Of a stretch of 64,000 bases of DNA, positions 11,027-23,700 are shown piece after piece. Below the pieces are notes generated by a model. That model was given only the letters and a program-made list of their open reading frames with translations. It did no database searches and had not been told where the DNA came from. The stretch covers positions 1,302,001 to 1,366,000 of the forward strand of contig CP137866.1 in assembly GCA_034406715.1 (NCBI GenBank), given 5' to 3'. Made by a program: the position numbers and the translations under genes. Source of the stretch: Rhodotorula mucilaginosa (lineage: Eukaryota; Basidiomycota; Microbotryomycetes; Sporidiobolales; Sporidiobolaceae). Positions within the stretch are counted from its first letter, which is position 1; each line of letters begins with the position of its first letter.

Positions 11027-14000
11027 ATGTCGACCGGCAGTGGGAACGACGCGATGGACGCGATGCACACGCTCGCGGTGCTCGTCTCTCGCGCTCTCAA
11101 CACGCTCAACCCGAACCCCGCACTCGCCCAGACCGTCTACAAGCTCGCACAGTCTCACCCGTCCGTCGAATCCTTCCACAAGGCCATCGCCGTCTTTGGC
11201 AGGTTCTCCCTCCAACAGGTTCAGTCCTCGCTTCTCCACTTTCGAGGCGGGGTTCCGAGAGAGCTGACCACCCCGAGTACAGGCTCAAGAGATCTACGAT
11301 TTTTGCCAGTCTCAAGACATCCTCGAACGCGCCTTTTCCCAACCAGGCGCAGCCGCGTCCTCCTCATCCCGAGGAGGGATCCACATTGTCGACCGCGACG
11401 TCCTCGAACCGGACGCTCCCGTCCGCGCGGGGCTCACCGCCACCGACAGTGGCAAACACGTCTTCAAAGCCCCGCAGAAGAGCGCTCTCGGACTGGACAG
11501 GCTCGCGGCCGAAAAGAGGAGGGAAAAGGAGGCGCTCGAACGCTCCGGTGCTGTCAAGCGACTCAAATATGACGACGAGGACGACAACGAGGACCCGCAG
11601 CCGGATTACAAGAGTCAGTCCATTTCTGCTCTACGCGTTTTCGTGCCCTTCCTGACACATTGCTCTCTCTCGCCACCAGTGCCCTCGCGGAGGAGTGCCC
11701 CTTCCAACTTGCGCAACCGACCCGACGAGACCCCTTCTCACCCGGGCGGTCTCTCCGACACGGCCCGCCGCCGCCTCGACGAACACCGCGCTCGTAAAGC
11801 AGCAGCAGCGGCAGCAGCTGCGGCCGACTCGCGCGAGCAACGGGACCGTGATGATGGTGGCAAGAAAGCGATGGGAGAGTTCCGCGAACGGTTGAATAGG
11901 AACGAGGAACGGAGGGGGGATCGTCAAAGTCAGGGTCGGGACGGTGATGGACGTCGGGAGGGCTGGGGTCAGGGTCAGGGTCGGGATGGCGATGGCGAAG
12001 CGGGCGGACGGAGCGTGATCCGCGATAGTACCGGACGACCGCGGTACAGAGGTGACGAACCCGAAACGCCGGGAGGGTCGTCGACTTCGGCGGCGCGGTT
12101 ACGCAACCAAGGGTGGGATTCGACTCCAGCTCGCGGCGACGGGTCCGCCACCCCTCGCTCCTCCTCACGAAACGGCGGGGCCAACAGTAACTCGTGGGAT
12201 TCGACCCCTCGCGCGGGTAGCAGCTCGTCCTCGTCTCGACGGAGGAGCGAGTGGGACACGCCGAGGACGGTCCGCGTCGGTGGGGACGAATCTCCCGGTC
12301 CGTTGCCGGAACCGCCTTCGTCCGCTTTGGACCAAGTCGAGTGGGAACAGGACGCGAGGGGCGTCGATCGAGAGTGGTACAACCTCGATGAGGGCGGGAC
12401 GGAAGTCACCGGCGATGGGTTTGATGGGTATGACGATTATGCGGACCGCGAGGCGGAATTGATTGCCAAGGCTGGTGGTGGAGCGGGAGGGGCGGGCGCG
12501 GGTGCGGGGGGTGGACCGAGGAAACGGGTCACGGCGAGGCAAGCGGCTCGGAATGCCGAGAATGATCAGTGGGAGCGGAACCAACTCGCCCTCTCGGGCG
12601 TGACGGGCGAGCGGCGCCAACTCGACTTTGACAACCTCGACGACGACGAAGAGTCGCGCGTCCACCTGTTGGTGCACGACTTGAAGCCCCCCTTTTTGGA
12701 TGGCCGGATGGCGTTTACGAAGCAGCTCGAACCGATCAATCCGATCAAGGACCCGACGAGCGACTTGGCCGTGTTTGCGAAGAAGGGGAGTCAACTCGTC
12801 ATGGAACGGAGGGCCCAGCGCGAACGAGAAAAGGTGAGCACCGCCGGTTTCTTCTTCTTCTTCTTCTTCTTGGCCTCTCTCTCTCTCTTTCTTTCTTCCT
12901 TTGCATGTCTTGAAAGGGGTGGGGGGTGGCCGCTGGTCGAGATCTTGGTCACTGACGGGGTTTTTGTCGTCGTCGTCGTCGTCGTCGTCGTCTTCTCCTC
13001 TTCCAGGCCGCTGCGAAAGCTGCCAGTCTTGCCGGGACTGCGCTAGGCAACATCATGGGCGTCAAGGAGGAAGCGGACCAGCAACAGCCGTCAGACTGTG
13101 AGTCTCTTCCACCCATTGTTTCTCTTTTCTTGAACCGGTGCTTCAAAAGCTCAAAGGCACTCATGCACTCGCTGCTCCTCGGATCTCGCGATCTCCGACA
13201 GCCAAACCGACCGACGGTTCCAAAGGCACCGGCGCCAACGCCACGACCTCTTCAGCCGGCGGGGCGGACGAGGACGACGGTCGCAAGAACTCGGACTCGC
13301 AGTTTGCCGAACACATGAAAAAGGCGGCGGCGTCCAAGAACAAGGGGGGCAGTCACTTTGCGCGGACAAAGAGCTTGAAGGAGCAACGGCAGTACTTGCC
13401 GGCGTTTGCGAGTCGCGAGGCTTTGCTCAAGATTGTCCGCGAGAACCAGGGTGCGTCCGTCGTTCGATTCCGGTAGCAAAAGGCAGAGAAAGCGGAGGAG
13501 GCTCTGCTCTCTTTCTCTGCTGAAGTCGCGGGTGTCGAGCGGATTACTGATTTCGGTTCTCTCCACAGTGGTCGTCGTGATTGGCGAGACCGGCTCGGGC
13601 AAAACGACCCAGCTGACCCAGTTCTTGCACGAGGAAGGCTACTCGAACTATGGCCTCATCGGGTGCACGCAGCCGCGTCGTGTCGCGGCGATGAGTGTCG
13701 CACAGCGAGTCAGCGAGGAGATGGAGGTGCGTTCGTCCTCCGCAGGCCGTGATTCGATTTCCATGTTTCTTGGTCCGTTCCCTGACGGTGCGCCCACCTC
13801 CTCCTTCGTTTCAGGTCGAGCTCGGCGCCGAAGTTGGGTACAGCATCCGTTTCGAAGACTGCACGTCGGAAAAGACGGTCATCAAGTGTCAGTTCCGGGA
13901 ACTGCTCTACCTTCTTTGGCTCTCTCCGCGGCTCTAGCTCGACATGCTGACCACGCGACAAGGATTGACAACACAGACATGACTGACGGCGTCATGTTGC

Positions 14001-16482
14001 GCGAGTCGCTCAACGAGGGAGACTTGGACCGGTACAGCGTCATCATCCTCGATGAGGCACACGAGCGTTCGCTCAACACCGACATCCTCATGGGTCTGCT
14101 CCGGAAGAGTGAGTCGCGCTCTCTCCTCTTGCCAGGTCGGAGCTCCCAGGTCATGTCTGGCTGACACAAGACTCTTCTACCCCGCGTTCAGTCCTGTCGC
14201 GTCGACGAGACTTGAAACTGATCGTTACTTCCGCTACCATGAATGCTGCCAAGGTAAGAGAGCTCTCAACTTGCTTCTCGCCTCGTCGCATGCCCAGCGG
14301 CTAACGCGTCCTTTCCGCCACCCAGTTCTCGACCTTCTACGACGATGCGCCGTGCTTTACGATCCCCGGCCGGACCTTCCCCGTCGACGTCCTTTTCAGC
14401 AAGACCCCTTGCGAAGACTATGTCGATTCGGCGGTCAAGCAGGCGCTCCAGATCCACATCTCGCACCCGCCCGGTGACGTCCTGATCTTCATGACTGGAC
14501 AAGAAGACATCGAATGCACCTGCGACGTGATCCGAGGTACGTATCTGGCCTTTTGATCTTTCGGCGCCTCACTCCTCTCGCGCGACGCTGACTTGTCTGT
14601 GCGTTTGTCGTCTTGCAGAACGGCTCGAACAGGTCGACGATGTCGCGCCGCTTGAGGTCTTGCCCATCTACTCGCAGATGCCGGCAGATTTGCAAGCCAA
14701 GATCTTTTCTCCGACCGAGGACGGACGCCGAAAGGTCATCGTCGCGACCAATATCGCCGAGACCTCGTTGACGGGTTCGTTCGGTTCTGCTTCTCTTCTG
14801 GTCGCGCTCGCGGTGAGGTAAGGCCCGCTAACCAATATTTGCCGCACCTGCACAGTCGACGGCATCATGTACGTGGTCGACGCGGGATACAGCAAGCTCA
14901 AGGTGTACAACCCGCGGATGGGCATGGACTCGCTCCAGATCACGCCAATCTCGCAAGCGAACGCGAACCAACGGTCAGGTCGCGCTGGCCGTACCGGCGC
15001 AGGGTAAGCCGACTGCCCCTCCTTCCTCCCTCCTGTCTGACGGATCGTGCTGACCTTAGTTTGGCTGTGCAGTACGGCTTACCGCCTGTTCACCGAGATG
15101 GCGTTCCGCGACGAGCTGTTCGAGAACACCATTCCCGAGATCCAAAGGACCAACCTGTCGAACACGGTTCTCCTGCTCAAGTCGCTCGGCGTCAAGAACC
15201 TGCTCGAGTTCGACTTTATGGATCCTCCTCCCCAGGTGCGTTCATTCCCGTGCATCGGGCTCTCGCTGCTCTCCCGCTAAACCCGTGCCTGCGCAGGAAA
15301 ATATCCTCAACTCGATGTACCAGCTCTGGGTTCTCGGCGCTCTCGACAACACCGGCGAGCTGACGGAACTCGGTCGCAAGATGTCGCATTTCCCGATGGA
15401 CCCGGCTCTGGCCAAGATGCTCATCTCGTCGGTCGAGATGCGCTGCTCCGCCGAGGTCCTCACGATCGTCTCGATGTTGTCGGTTCCGAGCGTCTTCTAT
15501 CGCCCGAAGGAGCGCGCCGAAGAGTCGGACGCGGCGAGGGAAAAGTTCTTTGTCCCCGAGAGTGATCACCTCACGCTCCTGCACGTCTACACGCAGTGGA
15601 AGTCAAACGGGTGCGCTCTCGTACGAGTCGTGGTCGCGCGTCTGTTCCTGTGCGCTGACTCAAGGGCCTTTTGCACAGCTACTCGGACGCGTGGGCAGCT
15701 CGCCACTTCCTGCACCCCAAGACGCTGCGCAAGGCGCGGGAAGTACGGACCCAGCTCCTCGACATCATGAAGCACCAGAAGCTCGACATCATCCCGTGCG
15801 GCACGGACTGGGATGTGATTCGGCGGACGATCTGCGGTGCATACTTCCACCAGGCCGCCCGCGTCAAGGGTATTGGCGAGTTCCAGCACCTGAGGACAGG
15901 AGGTCAGTCTTTTTGCTCCCCATGCTGCGAACATTCGTAGCTTCCGCGCTGACCTCCTTGCGATGGCAGTTCCGATGCATCTCCACGCCACCTCGTCGCT
16001 GTACGGTCTCGGGTACCTGCCCGACTATGTCGTCTACCACGAAGTGAGTCTTTCGTCGAAATTTGGGTGAACACGATATGACTGCTGACCCTTCCTCACG
16101 AATCCCAGCTCGTCCTCACGAGTAAAGAGTACATGTCGATCGTCACATCGGTCGATGCGTACTGGCTCGCCGAGCTCGGAAGCAAATTCTTCTCCGGTAA
16201 GCCGACTCCTATGTCTTCATACTTTGGCGATATTCTCGATCTCTAACGGCCTCCGTGACTGCAGTCCGCGAACAGCACTTCTCCGACCGCCAACGGATCG
16301 CCGCGAAGCAACAGTTCAACAAAGAGTCAGAAGCCGAGATGCGACTCAAGGAGGAGTTTGCGCTCGCTCAGCAGGAGAAGGAGGAACGGAAGAAAGCCGC
16401 GAAGAGTGTGCAGAGCACGCCTCGCATCGCCGGTGTCGGCACGCCGGTGGTCAAACGTACTCCGAGACGCTTTGGCATGTAG
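11027..16482 (+). CDS. PRP16: Pre-mRNA-splicing ATP-dependent RNA helicase Prp16 (DEAH box, DHX38)
   Basis: About 18 exons. The N-terminal third is charged and Arg/Ser/Gly-rich (about 11681-12834), as in Prp16. The helicase core follows: motif [11 protein letters not shown] (near 13585), motif Ia TQPRRVAA, motif II DEAH (near 14055), motif III SAT (near 14233), motif [13 protein letters not shown], motif [11 protein letters not shown] and motif [10 protein letters not shown] (near 14975). Winged-helix, ratchet and OB-fold regions follow ([25 protein letters not shown]). The C-terminus is basic and ends RRFGM. The segment [15 protein letters not shown] and the overall layout point to Prp16 rather than Prp2, Prp22 or Prp43. 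Prp16 remodels the spliceosome after the first transesterification step. Stop at 16482 faces TTI1 with 98 bases between stops. Intron 3 (12835-13005) holds a CTT-rich run and a GTC repeat. Confidence 0.95.
12962..12993 (+). repeat. GTC trinucleotide microsatellite in a PRP16 intron
   Basis: About nine consecutive GTC units just upstream of the acceptor at the end of the third intron, with a TTC run near 12849-12870 in the same intron. Both are simple repeats. They keep the region near the acceptor pyrimidine-rich but are otherwise unremarkable. Confidence 0.75.
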
Positions 16483-16577
16483 CGTTACAGATCAATCTGT
16501 CGAGTTTACTGTTGTATCCATCACACGCTTCATTTTTGCGAGGAGGTTTGCGTGGCTCGATACAGACGTCTCGGATT

Positions 16578-19500
16578 GCATCAAAGATCCGCTAGTACTC
16601 TCCTGACGTTTCCACCTAGAAATCGTTCCTCCATAGCGAGATACCCGGGGAGAGACGGATCCAACCGGACCGTTGCGCCGAGGACAAGCCAGACCAGATC
16701 GGCATTGAGGCGGCCGAGCGAATGATACAACGCAGCAGCGAGGGTCTGCAGGTCCTTGTGATACTCGGTGGAAAGGAAGCGTCGCAAAGACACCGCTTGA
16801 TCCCACAGCACGTCCTCCTTGAGCGGAACTCCCCTTGCAGCGTCGCCGAGGGTCTGCAAGATTGATCGATAGATCCGGAAGGAAGTCGAGTGGCGGTCCT
16901 GGGTCGAGAGGGCACTCTTGCGGTCTTCGACGTCCAAGCGGCCCAGCAGAGTCTTGAACCGCGGCCACACGTCATCGACGATTCGTCGCGACATGAACTC
17001 GCCGACGTTTCGGGCCAAAGATTCGACCAAACCGGCTGCCTCGACGACGACGTACGGCTCCGGGTCGCCCAGGCGATTCAGGATGTACGGCCACGCTCGG
17101 TGGATGACCGGCATCAGATCGGCGGCGCGGTTGGCAGCGGGATCGGCCGCGTCCAAGTCGGGAAGGGCCAGCAGCGGGACTGCCGATGCGATGAGGGACA
17201 GCACACGCGCTCGGAGGAAAGGCGAATCGTGCGAGAGAAAGTACAAGGCTTTGGAGAGGATCTGAGCGGTGACGACCTGGGTTCGCGTTGGCGGCGCGAC
17301 CTGATCTGGGGTCGGTTCGTCGTCGTGCTGAGCAGTGGCGCCTTTCATACCGTCGTCGTCGCCTTGGTCCGGCTTGAAAGGTCGCTGCGGGTTCACCTCC
17401 TCCGCAATATCCGCCGCCGTCTCGTCGCCATGCTCTGCCTCGTTTCGTTCCCGAACCCACGCACCGAGCGCCTGCCAGTCGTCCTCCGTTGCCTGCGGCG
17501 CTGCCAACCGAGGCGACGGATTCCCGGTCGGCGGAGGAAGATCTTCCTCCATCACTTTCAGCAGCGCGTCCAGTACTGCCCAGAGGCCGACCGTGACCTC
17601 CTCGTACCCGTGATAGTCGTCGAGAGCCTCAAAGACATCGTCGACGAGGTCTTGCACCATTGGTACGATCGGTTTGCCGACGAGGCGGATCATCTCGACC
17701 AGTACGAGCGGCGCGCTCGGGTCCAGTCGAGCGACGGCGAGGCGTTGCGAGACCGAGTTGACGACGTAGTCGACGTTGGACAAGACGAGGTTCTGAGGGG
17801 ACGCGTACCCTGCCGAATCGGACACGATCGAGAGGGCGCGCTGAGCATGCATCGCGACGAGAGGGGGACTCGTCGGCGACGACAGCTCGAGGATGTGATA
17901 CAGCGACTGCATGAGTAAAGGTTGGAAGGCCGATTGGAGCAAATTCGCACAGGTTGCGAGGAGGCGCAGACTCCAGCTCGTCAGGAGGATGCGCTGCGAT
18001 GCCCGGTCTTGCTCGGAGGCGAGGCGAGTCGCGACGGGCTTGTATGCGTCGAGGGAGGGAAGGTCGAGAACGCCCGTGCGATGTTCGACGCGCTGCAATT
18101 CCTTTGCGTCGTCGTCGTCGGACATCTTCGAGTCGACGGCATCAGGTTCTCCTCCTCCTCCTCCTCCGCCCCGAGCTGTCGACGCCGACGAGTCGTCTTC
18201 CTCCGTTCTGCGCAGGTCATCGAGTAGCGAGACAACCGCGCGGGTCACGTGGCGATAGATCCTGCGCTGTTCCTTGTCCGAGAGGTAGTCCTTGGTCCCG
18301 ACGAGCATGCCATCCAGAGCCCAAAGCGAGCTCGCCGCGATGGGCTCGTTCCGCCGCGGACCGAACGCAAACCCGAGCAAGTGCTCGACGACCGACTCGG
18401 CGCCGCCCATCATCCCGAACCCGCTGCTCGCGGCGCTGCTGCCGAGCGCGCCCCAGAGCTGTTCGAGCGCTCGGACGGTCGATTCGTCCGTGATGCCTCG
18501 GAGGCGTGTCGGAGGGTACGACGTTTCCTCTGTGGTAGCAGCGTCTCCTCCTCCTCCTCCTCCTCCTCCGGCAGCAGTCCTGTCCGACGTGATCCACGCG
18601 AGCGCCATCCCGCCCTGACCCCCCGTTGAAGCCATCGACCCCGCCACCCCTTCGAGTTCGAGAGCGGACAAGAGGCTCCAGCTCCACTTTTCGACACTCT
18701 GCAAGACTTGCATATCCGTCTTGTGCTTGTTGTTGCGGTTGGGTGCCGAGTCTCTGCTGCTGCCATCGAGGAAGAGGGACAGGCCGACGCGGACGATGCT
18801 CGCGCTGCGACGGATGGCGAGCTCGTCTCGCCGCCGGACTGCACCCGGCAAGCTCGCGAACCGTCGCTGCACGATGCGCGAGACGAGGGACCGTGCATCA
18901 TCATCGACGCCACCTTGGTCCCCTGAAGGTCGGGCCTTGTTCAAAGCACGAACGAGTGCCCTCCGCGCCGGTTCGGCCACCTGGTCTCGCCAATCGTCGC
19001 CCGCAAGGGCGAGCAACCCTTCGAGCGGCGCTTCCGCATGCGCACCGAGCGTCGCACCACATTCGGACAGGACCGAGTCGAGAAAATGGACCAACGCCGC
19101 GCGGACGAGGGGCGATTCGTGCGCGGCGACGGGCGAGAGGGCCGTGAAGAGGACTTCGAGGGAAGATAAGGTGTACCGGAGCCATTGGGGAGTTGGGATC
19201 GTCGGACCTTTGGTGGTGGTGCCGCCGTTGCTTGATGCCGTCGGCGGGGGTGGCGGGGGTTCGAAGTCGTCGGCGCCGTCGTCCGTCGGAGCCTCGGCGT
19301 CGAGGTCCATCGGAACCGATGTATCGAGTTCCTCGAGCGAAGTGATCCGAGCTGTTGACGACGAAGACGAATCTTGTTGTGCATCCCTCCGCAACGGCTC
19401 AGTTACGGCGTCGCCGAGGGTGCTTCTGATGATCAGGGAGAGGGTTTCGAGCGCCGAGACGACGATGGCCGAAGCTTGCGGACGATTCGAGTTGGCGCTC

Positions 19501-20591
19501 CTCGGGCTCGGTGATGATGATGAAGAAGCCGACGACGAGCTTTTGGAAGGGCGAGAGGTGGCGATTCGCGAGAGGGTCGAGGCCGTGCCGGGCAGAGCGG
19601 TTGCCAGAAGGGGCGCGGGTCCGTTGTCCTCGCCGGCCGCTCCTGCCAAATAGTGCGTGATCAAGATGCGTAACGCTTCGAGTGAGGAGAGTTGCAGCGC
19701 GAGGAGCGAGGTCGGTTCGGACGCGAGAGCGAGGAGGGTCGTCAGAGTGTGGAAGAGGATCGGAGTCGGCGGGGCGGGATCGTCGGGCACTTGGGGCACT
19801 CCTTGTGCAAAGGTCTGCGGGTCTTGAGGATCGACGCGCGACCAGTCGAGGCGCTCTCCCAACGGGTCGTCATCATCGTCTTGGTCCATGCGGTCGGGGG
19901 TAGAGGCGGCGGTGGACTCGATCGGGCGCATCAACGCCACCAACACTTTGACCATGGCGAGTTGCGCTTCCTCGGTCGCCTCGAGCGCTTTACCCTTGCC
20001 CTTGCCCTTGGTGTCCAGGACGGGTTTGTTGGGGTCGAGGGGCCCTCCGAGGGTCAAGATGGTCATGATCCAGAGTTCTTGCCGGACGCGCGGTTCCATG
20101 CCGGTTCGGCGCCACACGTGGATGAGCGACTCGAGCGCGAGCATGGTCGCTTCGAGGACGGCGTCCCCTCTTGACGACGGCGATGGCCTTCCTCCTGCAT
20201 CCAGCGCTGTGGCGGCGGTGGGTGGTTGCAAGAGGGACGAGAGTGGGAAAAAGACATAGTTGGCGAGGGCGGGGGTGAAATCGGCGCCGGCTGCTTGTTG
20301 AAGGATTTGCCGCAGTTGAGCGAGGAGGTGTATGATCCGCTCGAGGGTCTTGCCTATAGGTGGAGCCCTGGTCGCCTCGAGGAGCGGTACGCAGACTGCC
20401 TTGAGCTGCTCCCGAAACAGCGTCAACTCGTCGCGCCTTGGACGGACTCTGCGTGGGGAATCACGTACTCGTTTGAACAAGGCTTGGGTGCCCGGCTCCG
20501 ATGGCTTGCTAGCCTGGGTGCGAGGCGGAGCAAAGAGTCCGGCCATCGTCGAGTCGTCGAGGAGGAGGAACACACCCTGCTCGGTTTGCAA
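16578..20591 (-). CDS. TTI1: TELO2-interacting protein 1 (Tti1), HEAT-repeat scaffold, single long exon
   Basis: One uninterrupted frame of about 1336 codons, unusual among its intron-rich neighbours. It is helical and leucine-rich throughout, consistent with HEAT/ARM repeats, with acidic and Ser-rich linkers near residues 380-450 and 800-830. The N-terminal segment (ELTLFREQLKAVCVPLLEA) and the C-terminal block with LNRLGDPEPYVVVEAAGLVESL, EFMSRRIVDDVWPRF and DAARGVPLKEDVLW resemble Tti1. Tti1 works with Tel2 and Tti2 (TTT complex), an Hsp90-linked chaperone for PI3K-like kinases such as TOR, ATM and ATR. The start at 20591 is the longest reading; ATG at 20546 (MAGLFAPP) is an alternative. 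A divergent promoter region of about 190 bases separates it from MDM1. Confidence 0.8.
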
Positions 20592-20781
20592 GAGTCAGCT
20601 TGGCTGTGCATGCCTGACTCGGAAGATTGAAATGTACTCTGGTCGCTCCGCCCTCTCTGCGCACTGCTCGCTGCCGTCGAGTTGCGAGAGCGAGAAAGAG
20701 TTGAACTTGCTCTCCGACCACTCGACATCACCTCGCTCGAGACTGAAGCTCCAGTGGGGCTGAACAGGCCTGGTCAAGGGC

Positions 20782-23700
20782 ATGGCACAGCGCTTGCCTC
20801 TGCCCTCTGCCGCGCTCTGCCTCGCCGGAGTCGCCGTCGCGTTTGCTCTCGCCGTCCTCCACTCGGCCGAATCGTCGACACGAACCTCCTCCAGCCCGCT
20901 CTACGCCCTCCTGAGCCTCGGAGTCAAGTTTGTACTGACCAGCATACTCGTACTGCTCGCCCAAATCGCTCTCGCCTGGTGGGTCGAGCGACCGACGCTG
21001 TCACGAGACCGAGGAGCGGACCGAGCGAGACGAGCAACATGTGGGGGACCGATGTCCAGTCTGAGGCCACGCAGGGTCGCAGTCCGGCCGCTCTATTTCA
21101 CTTCACCCGCTGCGTGGTCAGTCACCCAAACTCGCGCTCGCTGGGAAGCCGCAGCCGCAGCCACCGCCAAGAAGGAGGAGCCGTCCTCGTCCTCGTCCTC
21201 CGCCTCGGACGCCGCGCTCGACTCGGTCCTCCAGCTCGTCGTGCGCGATTTCGTCCTGAAATGGTACTCTCCCCTGTCCGACTCGCCCGCCTTCCCGAAC
21301 GCCGTCGAACTCCTCATCCGCGACGCCCTCGTCGCAGTTTCGGTCCGCGTCGCCCGCGTCGACTGGTCCGAGATCCTCGTCGGACGGATCTTGCCCCTCC
21401 TGACTCTGCACCTCGAAAAATGTCGCGTCGCTGAAAAGGCCGTTCATGGGAATGGGAAAACACGGGACAATGGCAGCAGCGGCGGCGCTCCTTTGCCACC
21501 CGACTCGGACGAAGCCGACCTCTTCCTCGCGACGCGCTATGCTCAAGAGACCCAGTCCAAGAAACTTCATCCCGCTGTCGACACGGCCAGTACCAATTCG
21601 CGTCCGGCCGAAGACGCGTGGCTCCGACAAGTCGTCGAATCGATCTTGCCGCACATCTTGCCCGAGCAGGAGTACGAGAGCGAAGCCGTCCGGATCATGG
21701 TCCGCGAGGTTGTCGCGTGCGCCGTCATGATCCCCATCTTGGAGACGCTATGCGACCCTGACTTTTGGAACAGGCTCATCGACGACAAGGTGCGCGCCAG
21801 TCCTTTTGACTGTGCCTCCTCTCTTGCTGACTCTTCCACTGACGTTCCCCAATGCCTTCTGTCTACTTGGCTATAGGCCGGCGCGGCCATTCAAGATCAG
21901 TGAGTGCAGTCGAGTGAAAGGTCAATCGGGGCATTCGGAAAGGAACCTTCTGACTGATGCGCGCTCATGAAAAACTAGGCGAATGGTGAGCCAGTTCCGC
22001 CAAGCTCTCGACCGACAAGGCGCCGCCCTCGTCTCCAGCGCCAGCCGATCTTTCACTGCTCCCGCCAAACTACCGTCGTCGTCTTCGTCGTCGTCGAGAC
22101 GATCAGCCAACGAGATCATCAGCGTCCGGACGAGCGCGCGGCAGTTCGATGCGTGGCTGAAGGGGATTAGTCGATGCTCGACGCTGGCCGATGCGAAGCG
22201 CTTGAGGAGTGACGTGACGGCTCAGATTCGCCGTGCAAAGACGGTCACCGGTGTGTACCTGATTTGTCTCTCTCTCCGGGGAAGTCGGCGCGCTTGATGG
22301 ATCCGGGACTGAACGGACGCCCCCTCCCTAGATGGCCGCCAGCTCGAAGAAAGTGTCGAAGGAGTCACGGTGGCTCAATGGATCGACTACATCGAGCGGC
22401 TGTACGTCGCGAAACGCAAGATCGATAAACAGATCATCAAGCTCGGAGGCGAGAATTCTGGATTGACCGTGAGCAAGGGTTTCCTTCGGCAGTCGAAATG
22501 TGCTCGCACATGCAGCCTCCCAAGACTAACTCGCGTGAGCGCGCAGCGCGCCCCGAGCGTCTATCATATCGCCCAATCCGGTTCGAGCGGCCTCTCGTTC
22601 CGCGATATCCTCCTCGAACCGAACGCCGTCATCTACGCGATGGAGTACCTCGAACGGCGGCGGCACGCCGCACGGGCGCAGTTCTGGCTCCTCGTCGAGG
22701 GACTCAAAGATCCGCTCGAGGACCTCGTCGACGGCGACGGCGAGGAGCAGCAACTCGTCGTCGTCGCGGAGGAAAAGATCCGCCGCGCCTACCTCGACGA
22801 TATCCGAATGGTCTGGGACGTCTACCTCGCGCAAGACTTGTTCCGATCCCGTCCTGCGCTCCTCGAGACGGTGAGGTCGTTTGCGCTCCGACCAGCGGAT
22901 CAAGTCACGACGCCGACTGAGCTGAGGACACTCCGGCATGCGCTGTTTGCGATACAGCAAGGAGTTCTCGCATTGCTGGATGAGGAAGACATGCCTGGGT
23001 TTGTCAAGTCGGACTTGTACTTTAAAGCCGCTTCGACCGTCGCCGCCGCCGCCGTGCAGGCGCAGGCGCCTCCCCCTCCTCCTACACCACCGGCGGAAGA
23101 TGCTCTCACGCCCCCTCCTCCAAGTTCCCGACCCTTGCCGATCGTGACGCCGCCTACCCCGGCCGGTTTCCGTACTCTCTCCACGACTTCGGAGCCCGAA
23201 TCGCCTACCAGACCGGGAGGAGGGATTCCTGACCGGTCACGATCTCCGACTCCCCTCCTCGCGACCTCGAAGACTCGCACCCGTTCCAACTCGCCGAGTC
23301 GACCTCCTTCTCTTTCTCCTTCTCCGAAACCTATCCTTCCGCCGACACCGACAGCGCAGGACCTCGTCGCCACGCGCACCAACACGGCGCCCCCTCAAGT
23401 CTCGTTCCATACCGTGTTTGATCACCCGCACTCGCGGTCGCAATCGAAGTCGAAACTAGACATGTCGGATGCGTCGACTCTGCCGCCGCGCGACAGGGTG
23501 CCACGGACGCCAGCAGCAGCAGCAGCAGCAGCTTCTGACGTTTCCCCGGCTAGTCGAAAACCAACCCCGCCGTTGAACAACTCGCTCGAGTTCCTCATTT
23601 CGCCCGTCGAAGATTCGGTGGACCGAAGCCCTCTCTTCATTGGCGACCTCTCCGAGTCGGTCGATGACCGGCTCGAGGCTGACGGCCGCGAAGCAGAAGA

